Shown: in pieces, positions 45,489 to 56,937 of the stretch
How positions within the stretch are numbered: the first letter of the stretch is position 1
Layout of the letters: each line of letters starts with the position of its first letter
Assembly (NCBI RefSeq): GCF_003285265.1
Contig: NZ_CP030239.1
Coordinates: forward strand, 310,001-374,000
DNA from: Paracoccus mutanolyticus
GTDB lineage: Bacteria > Pseudomonadota > Alphaproteobacteria > Rhodobacterales > Rhodobacteraceae
Direction: 5' to 3'
Length of the DNA: 64,000 nucleotides
Notes under the pieces: generated by a model
The model's input: the letters and a program-made list of their open reading frames with translations, nothing else
Databases searched by the model: none
What the model was told of the DNA's origin: nothing
Made by a program: the position numbers and the translations under genes

Positions 45489-47324
45489 TTACCTCTGATG
45501 GACATAGCTGCCCGGCGCATCGCTCAGCGCCGTGCCCATGGCGGGTGGCGAAACCATGGCGCCCGACTGTGCGGTCAGCCAGTCGCCCCACGCCGTCCAC
45601 CACGAACCCGGCACCGGATCATGCGCATCAAGCCACTCTCCGGCAGAAAGCAAGGGCGCATCCCGGTCATGCACGCCGATCCGGTACTGGCGGCGCGGGT
45701 GGCCGGGCGGGCTGACGATCCCCGCATTGTGGCCGCCCGACGTCAGGGCAAAGGTGATTTCGGCATCCGTGAACTGGTGGATCTTGTAGACCGATTTCCA
45801 CGGCGCCACATGGTCGCGCTCGGTGCCGACAACGAACATCGGCAGGCGGATGTTTTGCAGGATCGCAGGCCGGCCGCCCACCATGAAGCGCCCGGCGGCA
45901 AGTTCGTTGTCCAGATACAGCCGTTGCAGATACTCCGCATGCATGCGCCAGGGCATGCGCGTGCTGTCGGCATTCCAGGCCATCAGATCGCTCATCGGCG
46001 TGCGTTCGCCCATCAGGTATTCCCGCACCATCCGCGACCACACCAGATCGTTCGAGCGCAGCAGCTGGAATGCCCCGGACATCTGGTCGGCCGACAGATA
46101 GCCGCGGTTCCACATCATGCTGTCCAGGAAATGCATCTGGCTGGGGTCGATGAACAACGCCAGCTCACCCGGTTCGGTGAAATCGACCTGAGCCGCCAGA
46201 AGCGTGACCGAGGCCAACCTGTCGTCGCCGTCGCGCGCCAGCGCGGCAGCGGCGATGGAGAGCAGCGTGCCGCCAAGGCAATAGCCCGTGGCATGGATCT
46301 TCTGTCCGGGCAGGATCTCGCCGATGGCCTCCAGCGCGGCCATGACGCCCATGCGGCGGTAATCCTCCATGTCCAGTTCGCGGTCCGACGCATCCGGGTT
46401 GCGCCAGGAAATGGCAAAGTCCGTTTGGCCGCGTTTTGACCATTCAGAATTGGGAAATTCGGGAATTTGACGTGCTGGTAATTCATGATCCATGCCGGGC
46501 AGGGCAGGCTGCGATACGGGAGGCAGTCCCTCGCCAGAAGGAAGCTGCGTCTTGGATCAGTCGATCAGATGGTTGCGGTAAACCACCTTGCCCGGGGTGA
46601 CCGCCACCGTCTCGCCCGGCGCAAAGGCCTCGACTCCGACCGGAGGCTGGCCGGTGATCTGCCGCGTGGCATCCTCGGCCCAGTTCCTCCAGCCATGCCA
46701 GAAGTTCATGCCGCCGGTCGCCCATGTGCGGGCGATGATTTCGGGATTGGTCCAGGGATTGTTCGAGGGCGAGACCATGTCCAGCATCTGGCGGGCCGCG
46801 AACGAGACCACCTCCTCGTGATGCTTCATCACGCCCGGAACCTCATGGGTCATGTTGTGCAGCCATTGCTGGCCCAGCAGAAAGCCCTGGGCCAACCAGG
46901 AAAACGGCGGCTTGCTCCAGCCTTCATGGACGAAGCGGCGGTCGCCGGGCAGCGGTTCGATCGCGGGCGGCACCTTGGACGCCACGGTCGAGGCGAGCAG
47001 ATGCGCCATCAGCCGGCCCGACTTGCGTGCGCCCTTCCAGACCAGTTCGGCCTGCTTTCCCGGGGCAGAGGCCAGATGGAATCCCCAGTCGAAACCGGCC
47101 AGCGCCAGCGATGCCGGCGACAGGCCGCCGGTCAGCTGCCCCACGAAAGCCTCGCGCATCCGGTCGATGGCCTGAAAGGCGGCGACACCGACGGGTTCGT
47201 CGGCAAGCAATCCCTGCGCTGACGCAGCGCGGTGCGCATGCGCCTTTTCTTCGGATCGGGCAGGAAGGTTTCCAGTCATCGGGTACCCCGCTAACACTTG
47301 CTTGGAAATGGACGGCGGTGTCAT
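45489..47324 (-). pseudogene. Polyhydroxyalkanoate synthase PhaC-like, disrupted in the middle
   Basis: PHA/PHB synthase family, alpha/beta hydrolase. The N-terminal half (47324-46557) has the PhaC_N domain: FDWGFHLASAPGKQ, SWLAQGFLLGQQWLHN, NPWTNPEIIARTW, VAVTPGKVVYRNHLI. The C-terminal half (46440-45489) carries the triad: Cys in ATGYCLGGTLLSI, Asp in VGTERDHVAPWK, His in TSGGHNAGIV. Between them (46440-46556) the frame is lost, a recognisable PAWIMNY lies out of frame, and the expected residues leading to FAISWRNPDA are scrambled. The ATG overlaps the upstream permease stop by four bases; Met at 47279 is an alternative start. Confidence 0.8.
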
Positions 47325-48433
47325 TTCAGGAACCGCCTGAACTGACCCAGGGAAAAGGCGAACAGCAGCCCCCCGATCACCAGCAGCGCCACCAGTTGCG
47401 GCCAGACCACACCCAGGCCCGCCCCGCGAAACAGCACCGATTGCGACAGGATCACATAATGGGTGTTCGGCGCGGCCAGCATCAGCGTCTGTACCAGCTC
47501 GGGCATGGATTCGCGCGGCGTCTGCGCCCCCGAGAGGATCTGCAGCGGCAAAAGCACCAGCATCAGCAGGATGCCGAACTGCGGCATCGACCCAGCCACC
47601 GTCGCCAGAAAGATCCCCAGCGATGCCGTGGCAAAGAGTTGCAGCGCGGTCGCCAGCACGAACAGCGCCAGCGAGCCCTGCAACGGAATGTCCAGCACCA
47701 TCTGCACCATGACCGTCAGCGACAGGAAGCTGCTGATCAGCACCACGCCGCTCATCGACCAGATCTTCGAGACCATGATCTCGACCGGGGTCACGGGCAT
47801 GACCAGCAGGTGCTCGATGGTGCCATGCTCGCGCTCGCGGATCAGCGCCGCGCCGGTCAGGATGATCGACAGCATCGTGACGCTGTTGACGACGCCCATC
47901 ACCGCCTGAAACCAGCCGCCGTTCAGCTCGGGGTTGAAACGCGGACGCAGCACCAGTTCGGCCGGCATCTGCGTGGGCGCGCGATAACGGCTTTCGAATT
48001 CGGCGATCTCGGCCGCGACGATCGCCTGCACCTGGCCCGAGCCGGTGAAGGCCTGCGACATCCGCGTCGCATCGACGTTCAGTTGCAGTTCCGGGCGCTT
48101 GCCGGCCAGCAGGTCGCGCTGGAAATCGGGCGGGATGTCCAGCGCGAACGTGTCCAGCCCCCGGTCCATCCGCCGATCCATCTCGGCCGCCGTGATCATC
48201 TCGGGCGGCATGAAATAGGGCGGCTGGAACGCCTCGATGATCCGGGTCGACAGCGGCGACTGATCCTCGTCGACGACCGAGATATTGGCGCGGTTCAGCC
48301 CGTCGACCGCGCCGCTGGCGGACATGTGGACCGAGACGGTAAAGGAAAACACGATCAGCACCAGCATGATCGGATCGCGCAGCAGGCCGCGCAGCTCCTT
48401 GACGCCCAGCTGCCAGACATTGCGCAGGTCCAT
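47321..48433 (-). CDS. ABC-2 type transporter permease (YhhJ-like)
   Basis: 370 residues: one N-terminal helix (LVLIVFSFTVSVHMSASGAV), a periplasmic domain of about 150 residues, then five membrane helices; EREHGTIEHLLVMPVTPVEI is the ABC-2 signature. Exporter membrane subunit, partner of the RbbA-like ATPase next to it. Overlaps phaC by four bases. Confidence 0.9.
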   Translation of the reverse strand: MDLRNVWQLGVKELRGLLRDPIMLVLIVFSFTVSVHMSASGAVDGLNRANISVVDEDQSPLSTRIIEAFQPPYFMPPEMITAAEMDRRMDRGLDTFALDIPPDFQRDLLAGKRPELQLNVDATRMSQAFTGSGQVQAIVAAEIAEFESRYRAPTQMPAELVLRPRFNPELNGGWFQAVMGVVNSVTMLSIILTGAALIREREHGTIEHLLVMPVTPVEIMVSKIWSMSGVVLISSFLSLTVMVQMVLDIPLQGSLALFVLATALQLFATASLGIFLATVAGSMPQFGILLMLVLLPLQILSGAQTPRESMPELVQTLMLAAPNTHYVILSQSVLFRGAGLGVVWPQLVALLVIGGLLFAFSLGQFRRFLK

Positions 48434-48434
48434 G

Positions 48435-51164
48435 CTATGCCTCCTGCTTGCGCATCAACAGCGCGCCCGCCCCGATCAGCACGGGAATGGCGATCAGGAT
48501 CGGCAGCAGGGAGCCGCCCAGATCGGCCAGCCCCATCCCCTTGGAAAAGGCTCCGCGCGCGATGGTGACGAAATGGGTGGTCGGATAGATGGCCGAGACG
48601 AAAGCCGCGCCGCCGTCCAGCGAGGAGGTCGGGTTGATCAGCCCCGAGAACTGGATCGCCGGCAGGATGGTCAGGATGGCGGTGGCGAAGATCGCCGCCA
48701 GCTGGCTGCGCATGAAGGCCGAGACGACCAGCCCCATCGCCGTCGCCGTGGTGACGTAAAGCAGCGCGGCCAGCGTAAAGGCCAGCGCGCTGCCGGTGAA
48801 GGGCACCTGGAAGGCAAAGACCGCCACCGCCCACATCAGGATGAAGTTCAGGAATGCGATGGCGGTATAGGGCAACTGCTTGCCCAGCAGGAATTCCAGC
48901 CGCGTGACCGGCGTCACATACAGGTTGGTGATCGAGCCAAGTTCTTTCTCGCGCACCACCGACAGCGTGCTCAGCATTGCCGGGATCATCAGCAGCAGCA
49001 GCGGAATGACCGCCGGGGCGATGGCGACGAGGCTTTTGATGTCCGGGTTGTAGCGGTAGCGCAGTTCCAGCCCGTAGCTGCCCGCAACCGCGCCGGGGCC
49101 GAGTTCCTCGCGCATCTTCCCGGTCATCCAGTGCGAATGGACGCCCTGGACATAGCCGCTGACGGTTTCGGCCCGCATCGGGTTCGAGCCGTCGATCCAG
49201 CCGCCCACCTCGGCCGGCCGTCCGCGCAGCAGGTCGCGGCCAAAGCCCGGCGGAATTTCCAGCGCAAGGTTCAGCCTGCCCTCCTCCATCCGCCGGTCGG
49301 CATCGGCATGGCTGGTCAGCGGCGCCTGTTCGATGAAATAGCGCGACCCGGCGATCTGGGCGATATAGTCGCGGCTGATCGTGCTGTCGTCATGGTCCAG
49401 AACGGCAAAGCTCAGGTCCTCGACATCCATGCTGATGCCCAGCGCGATCACCACCATCAGGATGACCGAGCCGAGAATGGCCAGCGTCGCCCGGATCGGG
49501 TCGCGGCGCAGTTCCATCCCCTCGCGCATGGCATAGCTGAACATCCGGCGCGGATCGAACAGGCGCTGGCGGACCGGCGCGGCATCATGCCGGACCATGG
49601 GCGCGGCGGGCGGGGCATCGCGGTCGCCGGCGGCTTCCTCGAGCCAGGAGAAGAAGGCATCCTCAAGCGTCTCGCAGCCCCGGTCGCGGATGATGTTGGC
49701 GGGTGTGTCGGAAACCAGCACCCGTCCGGCGTGCATCAGGCTGATGCGGTCGCACCATTCCGCTTCGTTCATGAAATGGGTCGAGACAAAGATCGTCACC
49801 CCGTCCTTGCGCGAAAGCTCGGCCAGGATGCGCCAGAAATCGTCGCGCGCGACGGGATCGACGCCCGAGGTCGGCTCGTCGAGGATCAGGATGTCGGGCG
49901 CGTGGATCATCGCCACCGCCAGCGACAACCGCTGGCGGATGCCCAGCGGCAGCGCATCGGGGCGGCTGTCCATCATGTCGGTCAGGTCGAACCGCTCGGC
50001 CATCTCGCGGATGCGGCCCGGGATGCGCTCGGGCGCCATCCTGAACAGCCGCGCGTGCAGGTCAAGGTTCTGCGCCACCGTCAATTCGGAATACAGCGAA
50101 AACGCCTGGCTCATGTAGCCCACGCGCTTGCGGATCTCGATGTCGTTGGGGTCGACCTCGGCGCCGAACAGCTTTGCGGTGCCTTCGCTGGCCTGCAACA
50201 GCCCGGTCAGCATCTTCATCGTCGTCGTCTTGCCGCAGCCGTTCGAGCCGAGAAAGCCGAAGATCTCGCCCTTGGGGATGCGGAAGCTGACATTGTCCAC
50301 GGCGGTGAAATCGCCGAACCGCATCGTCAGCCCCTCGGCCTCGATGGCGTAGCCGGCAGCGGTGTGATCCATCGGCGGGATCTCGACGGCGCGATGGCCG
50401 GCGCGATCCTCGGCAGGCAGCAACTCGATGAAGGCGGCGTCCAGATTGGCGGCGCCGGTGCGGGCGAGCAGCTCGGCCGGCGTTCCCGTCGCCAGCACCC
50501 GGCCCGCGTTCATCGCCACCAGCCAGTCGAAGCGTGCGGCTTCCTCCATATAGGCGGTGGCGACGATCACGCTCATGCCCCGACGGCTGGCGCGGATGCG
50601 GTCGATCAGTTCCCAGAACTGGCGGCGCGACAGCGGATCGACGCCCGTCGTCGGCTCGTCGAGGATCAGCAGGTCCGGGTCATGGATCAGCGCGCAGCAC
50701 AGGCCCAGCTTCTGCTTCATGCCCCCCGACAGCTTGCCCGCCGGACGGTCGCGGAACGTCTCAAGCCCCGTCGCGGTCAGCAGATCGGTGATGCGCGCCT
50801 CGCGCTCGGCGCGGTCCTGTCCGAACAGCCGGCCGAAGAAATCGACATTCTCGAAGACCGACAGCGTATGGTACAGGTTCTTGCCCAGCCCCTGCGGCAT
50901 ATAGGCGATGCGCGGCCCGGCCAGTGCGCGGTGCCGATCCGAGCGCATGTCGCCCCCGAGCACGGTCAGGTCGCCCGCCTGCATCGCCCGCGCGCCCGAG
51001 ATCAGCGCCAGCAGACTGGATTTGCCGACCCCGTCCGGACCGATCAGCCCGACCATCCGCCCCGCCGGGATCGCCAGGTCGATGCCCGCGAGCGCACGGA
51101 CGCGCCCATAGGTCAGCCCGATCCCGCGCGCCTCGGCAATCACCGCACCGCTCATCCCGGCCAC
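48435..51164 (-). CDS. Fused ABC transporter, two ATPases plus ABC-2 permease (RbbA/YhiH-like)
   Basis: 909 residues. First nucleotide-binding domain about 10-240 (Walker [10 protein letters not shown], signature [12 protein letters not shown], Walker [13 protein letters not shown]); second about 272-505 ([10 protein letters not shown], signature weakly [24 protein letters not shown]); C-terminal ABC-2 permease about 545-909 with [20 protein letters not shown]. RbbA of E. coli was named for ribosome binding, but in an operon with HlyD and YhhJ it is best read as an exporter. It follows hlyD by four bases. Substrate unknown. Confidence 0.9.
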   Translation of the reverse strand: MAGMSGAVIAEARGIGLTYGRVRALAGIDLAIPAGRMVGLIGPDGVGKSSLLALISGARAMQAGDLTVLGGDMRSDRHRALAGPRIAYMPQGLGKNLYHTLSVFENVDFFGRLFGQDRAEREARITDLLTATGLETFRDRPAGKLSGGMKQKLGLCCALIHDPDLLILDEPTTGVDPLSRRQFWELIDRIRASRRGMSVIVATAYMEEAARFDWLVAMNAGRVLATGTPAELLARTGAANLDAAFIELLPAEDRAGHRAVEIPPMDHTAAGYAIEAEGLTMRFGDFTAVDNVSFRIPKGEIFGFLGSNGCGKTTTMKMLTGLLQASEGTAKLFGAEVDPNDIEIRKRVGYMSQAFSLYSELTVAQNLDLHARLFRMAPERIPGRIREMAERFDLTDMMDSRPDALPLGIRQRLSLAVAMIHAPDILILDEPTSGVDPVARDDFWRILAELSRKDGVTIFVSTHFMNEAEWCDRISLMHAGRVLVSDTPANIIRDRGCETLEDAFFSWLEEAAGDRDAPPAAPMVRHDAAPVRQRLFDPRRMFSYAMREGMELRRDPIRATLAILGSVILMVVIALGISMDVEDLSFAVLDHDDSTISRDYIAQIAGSRYFIEQAPLTSHADADRRMEEGRLNLALEIPPGFGRDLLRGRPAEVGGWIDGSNPMRAETVSGYVQGVHSHWMTGKMREELGPGAVAGSYGLELRYRYNPDIKSLVAIAPAVIPLLLLMIPAMLSTLSVVREKELGSITNLYVTPVTRLEFLLGKQLPYTAIAFLNFILMWAVAVFAFQVPFTGSALAFTLAALLYVTTATAMGLVVSAFMRSQLAAIFATAILTILPAIQFSGLINPTSSLDGGAAFVSAIYPTTHFVTIARGAFSKGMGLADLGGSLLPILIAIPVLIGAGALLMRKQEA

Positions 51165-51168
51165 CGGA

Positions 51169-52150
51169 TCACTTCACGACATTGCTCAGGAAACCGGGCC
51201 ATTCGACCGTCGGATCAAGCCGGATATAGGCCATGCCGGGCAGGCCGGTCTTGACCTGCCGGATATAGCGCCGCAGCAGTTCGGGCGCGATCCGGGCGCG
51301 GACACGGAAGGTCAGCTTCAGCCGCTCTTCGACGGTTTCCACGGTCTTGGGAGTGAACTGCGCCACGTCCGACACAAAGGACACTTCGGCCGGGATCACC
51401 GCCTGCGGCACGGCGTCCAGCACCAGCCGCACCTCGGAGCCGATCTCGACCCGGCCCGCCTGTTCGGTCGGCAGGAAGAAGTTCATATAGACGTCCGAGA
51501 CGTCGATCATGTTGATCACCCGCCCGCCCGATCCCACCACCTCGCCCGGTTGCGCCAGCCGGTATTGCACCCGCCCGTCGCGCGGCGCGGTCAGCGTGGC
51601 ATCGGCGATATCGGCCTCGACGCTGACCAGCCCGGCCTGCGCCGCCGTCAGCGCCACCTCGGCATCGACCACCTGCGCCTTTGCGGTGCTGATCGCGGCC
51701 TCGGAGGCGGCAAGGCTGGCCCTTGCCGAGGCAAGGCTGGCGCGGGCGCGTTGCGCATTGGCACGGTCATCTTCCAGCACCTGCTGCGAAACCGTATTGC
51801 TGCGTTCCAGCGCCTCGGACCGCGCCAGACGCCGTTCCGCCGCATCCAGCGTTGCCTGCTGCAATTCGATCGCCGCCTGGGCCGCCTCGCTCTCGGCCTT
51901 GCCTGCCGCACAAGGATTTTCGCGGTTTCGATGGCGATCTTGGCGCGCTGGATCTGGGCCTCGACCTCCTGCTTGCGGGCCTCGAGCTGCGCCGTGTCGA
52001 TCCGGGCCAGAACCTGCCCGGCCGAGACGAATTCGCCCTCGGCGACCATCACCTCCTTCAGGCGTCCCCCGGTCTTTGCGGCGATGTCGATATCGACGGC
52101 CTCGATACGGCCGTTTCCGCTGGCGATGCCGGCCGGCAGGGCAGGTCGAA
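51169..52150 (-). CDS. HlyD-family periplasmic adaptor, N-terminus missing, one frameshift
   Basis: Seen from about [20 protein letters not shown] (52150) to FLSNVVK. Barrel/lipoyl part [20 protein letters not shown], coiled-coil hairpin (about residues 60-165), second lipoyl part [20 protein letters not shown] and a beta-barrel domain. The frame breaks near 51905 (one G short in VRQGKAESEA). The usual 20-30 N-terminal residues with the membrane anchor are absent; at 52130-52165 a hairpin marks the junction with fecR in the opposite direction. First gene of the exporter operon. Confidence 0.85.
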
Positions 52151-52179
52151 AGCCTGCCCGCCGGGCTTGGCCGGCAGGT

Positions 52180-52929
52180 GCTGGGCCAGGGCGATCCGCA
52201 GCCCGACCGGCGCCGGACCCTGATGCTGATGGCGGGGCTTGCCGCGGCAGGCGCCGCCGGGACCCTGGCCTGGCAGCAGCCCTGGAACAAATGGGGCGCG
52301 GATGTGGCGACCGCCGTGGGCCAGCGCAAGGCGATGACCCTGCCCGATGCCTCCGAACTGGTGCTGAACACCGACAGCGCCGCCGACATCGCCTTCACCC
52401 AGGCGGCCCGGCGCATCGACCTGCGCAGCGGCGAGATCCTGGTCACCACCCGCCCCGACCCCGCCCCGGCGGCGCGGCCCCTGCTGGTCGGGACGACCCA
52501 GGGCGATGTCCTGGCGCTCGGCACCCGGTTCTGCGTACGCGAGATGGAGGGCCGTGTGCGCGTCGCCGTGTTCCGCGATGCGGTCGAGATCCGGCCCGCC
52601 CGGGGCGCCGCCAGCCGGCTGGTTGCCGGGCATCAGGCAGAGTCGCGGCCGAAGGCGTTGCGCCGGCCGTGCCGACCGATGACAGCGCCGCGATCTGGGA
52701 ACAGGGGATGCTGCTGGCGCAGGATATGCCGCTGGCCCAGGTCCTGGCCGAAATGGCCCGCTATCGCCGCGGCGTCCTGCGCTGCGATCCGCGCGTTTCC
52801 GGCATCCGCGTCTCGGGCGCGATCTCTCTGGCCGATACCGATGCCGGGCTGGCGCTTCTGGCCCGCACCCTGCCGGTGCGGGTGGTGCGCCGCACGCCCT
52901 GGTGGGTGGTGGTCGAGCCGCGGGGCTGA
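52180..52929 (+). CDS. FecR-family iron-sensing anti-sigma regulator, N-terminus missing, one frameshift
   Basis: Starts abruptly near [20 protein letters not shown] (membrane helix), then the periplasmic FecR domain: [71 protein letters not shown]. After one missing G near 52645, it continues [20 protein letters not shown] to VVVEPRG, a STN-like C-terminus. The N-terminal cytoplasmic anti-sigma domain (DUF4880) and a fecI sigma gene, expected upstream, are not there. Located just before the TonB receptor it should control. Confidence 0.82.
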   Translation, partial: AGPGRSAARPAPDPDADGGACRGRRRRDPGLAAALEQMGRGCGDRRGPAQGDDPARCLRTGAEHRQRRRHRLHPGGPAHRPAQRRDPGHHPPRPRPGGAAPAGRDDPGRCPGARHPVLRTRDGGPCARRRVPRCGRDPARPGRRQPAGCRASGRVAAEGVAPAVPTDDSAAIWEQGMLLAQDMPLAQVLAEMARYRRGVLRCDPRVSGIRVSGAISLADTDAGLALLARTLPVRVVRRTPWWVVVEPRG

Positions 52930-53043
52930 TTATTTTCCGTCCGGGGTGATCAGTTTTCGCCGCTCGTCCGGTGAACAGGGCAAGGGCCAGCCACCGCGCG
53001 ATCCAGCCAGCCGCCGATCCAACCGAAAACAGGACGAAGCAGC

Positions 53044-55554
53044 ATGAATCACCTGATCTGCGCGCCGGCCGCCGCCGCGCGCGCGCTTGCCCTATCCACC
53101 GGCCTGGCCACAAGCCGCGCGCTGCTGCTGGGCACCGCGCTTGGCGCGGTGCTCGCCGCCCCGGCCCTTGCCCAGACCAGGGACTATGCCATCGGGCCCG
53201 GACGGCTTGGCGACGTGCTGGCCCGCTATGCCGCCGCCTCGGGCGTGCAGCTGGTCTATCAGCCCTCGGACCTGGCTGGGCGGCAAAGCGCCGGGATCAG
53301 CGGCAGCTATACGGTCGAACAGGGCTTTGCGGTCCTGCTGGCCGGCAGCGGCCTGCGGCTGCAGCAGGCGGGGCCGGGCAGCTATGTCCTGGTCACGCCG
53401 CAGCCGGCCGGCAGCGCCGTGCCGGCCGCAGACGGCTCGGTCGTGCTGGACGCGGTGACCTTGCGCGCCGGCGGCGCCACGACCGAGGGCACCGGCCGCT
53501 ACAGCACGGATGCGGCCAGCATCGCCGGGGGCGTCGAATCGCTGAAGGAACTGCCGCAGACCGTCACCGTCATGACCGACGCGGTGCTGAAGGACCAGAA
53601 CCTGACCATGATGTCCGAGGCGCTGGTCAAGGCGCCCGGCGTCGTCGCCATTACCGACGCATCGGGCAACCCCGAGTTCCGCTCGCGCGGCTTCGTCATC
53701 GACAACTACCAGATCGACAACCTGGGCACCTCCTATACCTCGACCTTCCGGCCGGATTTCGACATGGCGATCTATGACCGGCTCGAGGTGCTGCGCGGCG
53801 CCGAGGGGCTGTTTTCCGCCGCGGGCGACCCCGGCGGCACCATCAACCTGGTGCGCAAGCGGCCGACGGACACGCGGCGCTCCTCGGTTGCGCTGGCCTA
53901 TGGCAGCTGGAACAACCGCCGTGTCGAGGCCGACATCGGCGGCCCGATCACCTCGGACGGCCGGTTGCGCGGCCGGATGATCGGGGTCTGGCAGGACCAC
54001 GACTATTTCTACTCTCCCTCGGATGAGGAAAAGCAGCTTCTTTACGGCATCCTGGAATACGACCTGACGCCCTCGACCACGATCAGCGCCGCGATCAGCT
54101 ATCAGCACCAATACGGCACGCGATGGTCGACCGGCCTGCCGACCTATACCGACGGCAGCCAGCTGGACCTGCCGCGCGACGTGGCGCTGACCGCCGACTG
54201 GGCCAAGCGCGACACCACCACGCGCGAGTTCTATCTCAGCGCCGAGCACCGCTTCAACGACGACTGGACGCTGAAGCTTAGCGCCATGCGGCAGCGCTTC
54301 GACTATGACTACATGCAGCTTTCCGTGGGCGGGCCGGTCGATCCGGCGACCGGCGTCTTTGGCGATCCCGACGCGTTCTCGGAAGATGCGGGCAACCATT
54401 CCGATGGCGTGGACCTGAATATCAGCGGCCGGTTCAACGCCTGGGGCCGGGACTACAAGCTGACCGCCGGCGCCGACTGGCGGCGCAGCGACGGCAAGCA
54501 GATCCGCAACGGCTTTGTGACCGCCTTTCCCGACGGTGCGCTGACGGTGGACGATTTCCCCGGGCTGGACCTGCCGGCCCCGGTGCTGACCGGCGCGACC
54601 ACGGGCTGGCCGGCCTTCGGCACCAAGCAGCAGGGGATCTATGCCCGGCTGGACATGGAGGTGACGGACAAGGCCCATGTCATCGTCGGCGGCCGCTACG
54701 GCAATTACAAGCACCGCGAGATCGCAGAAAGCCGCGACGAGGACGGTAATGTCACGTCCTACGACAGCAGCTATCGCTGGCGCGCGGACGGCATCTTCAC
54801 GCCCTATGCGGCCGTCACCTATGACGTGACGCCGGACTGGACCGCCTATGCCAGCCTGACCGAGATCTACAGGCCGCAAAGCAACAAGGCCGGCCCGCCC
54901 GAGAACCCGACCCTGCTGGACCCGATCACCGGCCGCAACTTCGAGCTTGGGGCAAAGGGCACGATGCTAGACGGCGCGCTGAACGTCTCGGCCGCGCTCT
55001 ATCGCATCGAACGCAAGGGCGAGGCGGTCGAGGACACGCGCTATGACGACGAGGACGGCACCTTCTACCTGCCGCTGGGCAAGGTCGTCAGCCAGGGCCT
55101 GGATCTTGAGGTCTCGGGCGAGGTGGCGCCGGGCTGGCAGGTCTTTGCCGGCTATACCTGGAACCACAACAAGAACGAGAACGAGGACGCGATCTACAGC
55201 GCGCTGACGCCCAGGCACATGCTCAAGCTGTGGACTGACTACACCCTGCCGGGTGAGCTGTCGAAATGGACCGTGGGCGGCGGTGTGACGGTGAAAAGCA
55301 AGCATGCCAACACCGGCACCTATTGGTCCTGGGCGGGCGATCACTGGGATCAGCCCCGCTTCGAGATCAAGCAGGGCGGCTATGCGGTTTGGGACGCCTA
55401 TGTGAACTATCAGATCGACGACCGCTGGAACCTGGCGCTGAACGTGAACAACGTCTTCGACAAGACATATTACGCCACGCTGGGCGTGCCGAACGGCGGC
55501 AGCTGGTATGGCGAACCCAGGAACGCCACCCTGACCCTGCGCGGCCAGTTCTAG
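53044..55554 (+). CDS. TonB-dependent ferric-siderophore receptor with signalling domain (FecA/FpvA-like)
   Basis: 836 residues. Signal peptide to about residue 44 (AVLAAPALAQ). STN signalling domain about 46-118 (IGPGRLGDVLARYAAASGVQ), plug domain about 155-275 (SLKELPQTVTVMTDAVLKDQ, SRGFVIDNYQIDNLG, YDRLEVLRGAEGLFSAAGDP), then a 22-strand barrel ending in Phe (RNATLTLRGQF). The YDRLEVLRG box and GDPGGTINLVRKRP are typical of hydroxamate/citrate siderophore receptors. STN plus the neighbouring FecR indicates surface signalling. Complete and in frame. Confidence 0.95.
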   Translation: MNHLICAPAAAARALALSTGLATSRALLLGTALGAVLAAPALAQTRDYAIGPGRLGDVLARYAAASGVQLVYQPSDLAGRQSAGISGSYTVEQGFAVLLAGSGLRLQQAGPGSYVLVTPQPAGSAVPAADGSVVLDAVTLRAGGATTEGTGRYSTDAASIAGGVESLKELPQTVTVMTDAVLKDQNLTMMSEALVKAPGVVAITDASGNPEFRSRGFVIDNYQIDNLGTSYTSTFRPDFDMAIYDRLEVLRGAEGLFSAAGDPGGTINLVRKRPTDTRRSSVALAYGSWNNRRVEADIGGPITSDGRLRGRMIGVWQDHDYFYSPSDEEKQLLYGILEYDLTPSTTISAAISYQHQYGTRWSTGLPTYTDGSQLDLPRDVALTADWAKRDTTTREFYLSAEHRFNDDWTLKLSAMRQRFDYDYMQLSVGGPVDPATGVFGDPDAFSEDAGNHSDGVDLNISGRFNAWGRDYKLTAGADWRRSDGKQIRNGFVTAFPDGALTVDDFPGLDLPAPVLTGATTGWPAFGTKQQGIYARLDMEVTDKAHVIVGGRYGNYKHREIAESRDEDGNVTSYDSSYRWRADGIFTPYAAVTYDVTPDWTAYASLTEIYRPQSNKAGPPENPTLLDPITGRNFELGAKGTMLDGALNVSAALYRIERKGEAVEDTRYDDEDGTFYLPLGKVVSQGLDLEVSGEVAPGWQVFAGYTWNHNKNENEDAIYSALTPRHMLKLWTDYTLPGELSKWTVGGGVTVKSKHANTGTYWSWAGDHWDQPRFEIKQGGYAVWDAYVNYQIDDRWNLALNVNNVFDKTYYATLGVPNGGSWYGEPRNATLTLRGQF

Positions 55555-55752
55555 GCCAGACCGGCGATGGCGGGCCCTGCCCCGCCGTCTGCCCATCCGG
55601 CTTTGCACGGGCAGGCCCGGCGGCCCCTGTGCGGCGGCCCGTCATGGACGGCTGCCGCAGGCCGCCAGGTCGCCCCATTGCCTTTTGCGAAGGATTTCAG
55701 GCTTGTTCCTTTCCGCCTCGTCTCGCTCTGCCGTCATCTGCGGGGGGCGGCC

Positions 55753-56937
55753 ATGAACACCCACGCCCCGACCGACGGTGCGCTGCCCCCGCCCCTGACG
55801 ATGCCCGAGCCCGCCCCCTCGCGGCGCAGGCGGACGCTGGCCGCGGTGCTGCTGGCGGCCGTGGCCGTTGCCGCCGGTGGCTGGCTGTGGTCGCCACCGC
55901 CGCCCGTCGCCTATGACACCGCCCCCGTTACCCGCCGCGACCTGGAAAACGCCGTCACCGCCAGCGGCCGGATCGAGCCCAAGGCCGCAGTCGATGTCGG
56001 CGCCCAGGTCTCGGGGCAGTTGGCCGGCTGCTGGTCCAGCCCGGCGACCGGGTCCGCGCCGGCCAGCTTCTGGCCGAAATCGACGCCGAGGTGCAGGCCG
56101 CCCAGGTCGAGGGGCTGCAGGCGGAACTGGCGCGCCTGGCCGCCGAGCGGACCGAGCTGCAGGCGCAGCTGGGCTTTGCCGAGCGTCAGGCCGGGCGGCG
56201 CGGCTCGCTGGTCGGGCGCAGCGCCAGCCAGGAAACGCTGGAAGAATCCGAGCGCGACCGCGACGTGCTGCGCGCGCGGGTCGAGGCGCTGGACGCCACC
56301 ATCCGCCGCAGCCGCGCCGAGTTGCGCGCCGAGGAGGCGCAGCTCGCGCGTTCGCGCATCACCTCGCCCATGGACGGCACCGTGGTGGCGGTCGAGGCGC
56401 GCGAGGGCCAGCGCTGAACGGCAATTGCGACACGCCGGGCTGCTGCGCATCGCCGACCTCTCGACCATGACCGTGCGCAGCGACGTGTCCGAGGCGGACG
56501 TGGTGCAGCTGACCCCGGGCATGCCGGTCTGGTTCACCACCCTGGGCTTTCCCGACCGCCGCTTCCGCGCCGCGCTGCGCCAGGTGCTGCCGGCGCCCCC
56601 GGTCCGGAAAGAGGGCGAGGCCGAAAGCGCCGTCGTCACCTATGTCGCGCTTTTCGATGTTCAGAACGCGGGCGGCGCGCTCTTGCCCGGCATGACCGCG
56701 CAGGCCTTCTTCGTCACCGAAAGCGCCGCGCAGGTGCTGACCGTGCCGGTCTCGGCGCTGGAGGGTGGCCGCGTCCGGGTGCAGGACGCCTCGGGCCGGG
56801 TCGAGGCGCGACGGGTCGAGACCGGCATGCGCACCCGCGCCTTCGTCGAGGTGACCCTGGGTCTTGCCGAGGGCGAGCAGGTCGTCACCGGCATCCGCGC
56901 GGCCAAGGACGACCCGCTGCTGCGGCTTGCGCCATGA
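55753..56937 (+). CDS. MacA-like periplasmic adaptor (two compensating frameshifts)
   Basis: About 394 residues after correction. N-terminal anchor helix ([20 protein letters not shown]), [20 protein letters not shown] with VSGQL, coiled-coil hairpin ([20 protein letters not shown]), lipoyl return [20 protein letters not shown], barrel [20 protein letters not shown], and C-terminal [20 protein letters not shown]. Frame is lost near 56030 and regained near 56415. Overlaps macB by four bases. With MacB, probably exports a siderophore or recycles it, as PvdRT do in Pseudomonas. Confidence 0.88.
   Translation: MNTHAPTDGALPPPLTMPEPAPSRRRRTLAAVLLAAVAVAAGGWLWSPPPPVAYDTAPVTRRDLENAVTASGRIEPKAAVDVGAQVSGQLAGCWSSPATGSAPASFWPKSTPRCRPPRSRGCRRNWRAWPPSGPSCRRSWALPSVRPGGAARWSGAAPARKRWKNPSATATCCARGSRRWTPPSAAAAPSCAPRRRSSRVRASPRPWTAPWWRSRRARASAERQLRHAGLLRIADLSTMTVRSDVSEADVVQLTPGMPVWFTTLGFPDRRFRAALRQVLPAPPVRKEGEAESAVVTYVALFDVQNAGGALLPGMTAQAFFVTESAAQVLTVPVSALEGGRVRVQDASGRVEARRVETGMRTRAFVEVTLGLAEGEQVVTGIRAAKDDPLLRLAP

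Noticed and set aside
48285-51254. 989-codon plus-strand open frame opposite rbbA
   Set aside because: His/Arg/Gln/Asp-rich shadow typical of antisense GC-rich DNA; the minus strand has clear ABC motifs.
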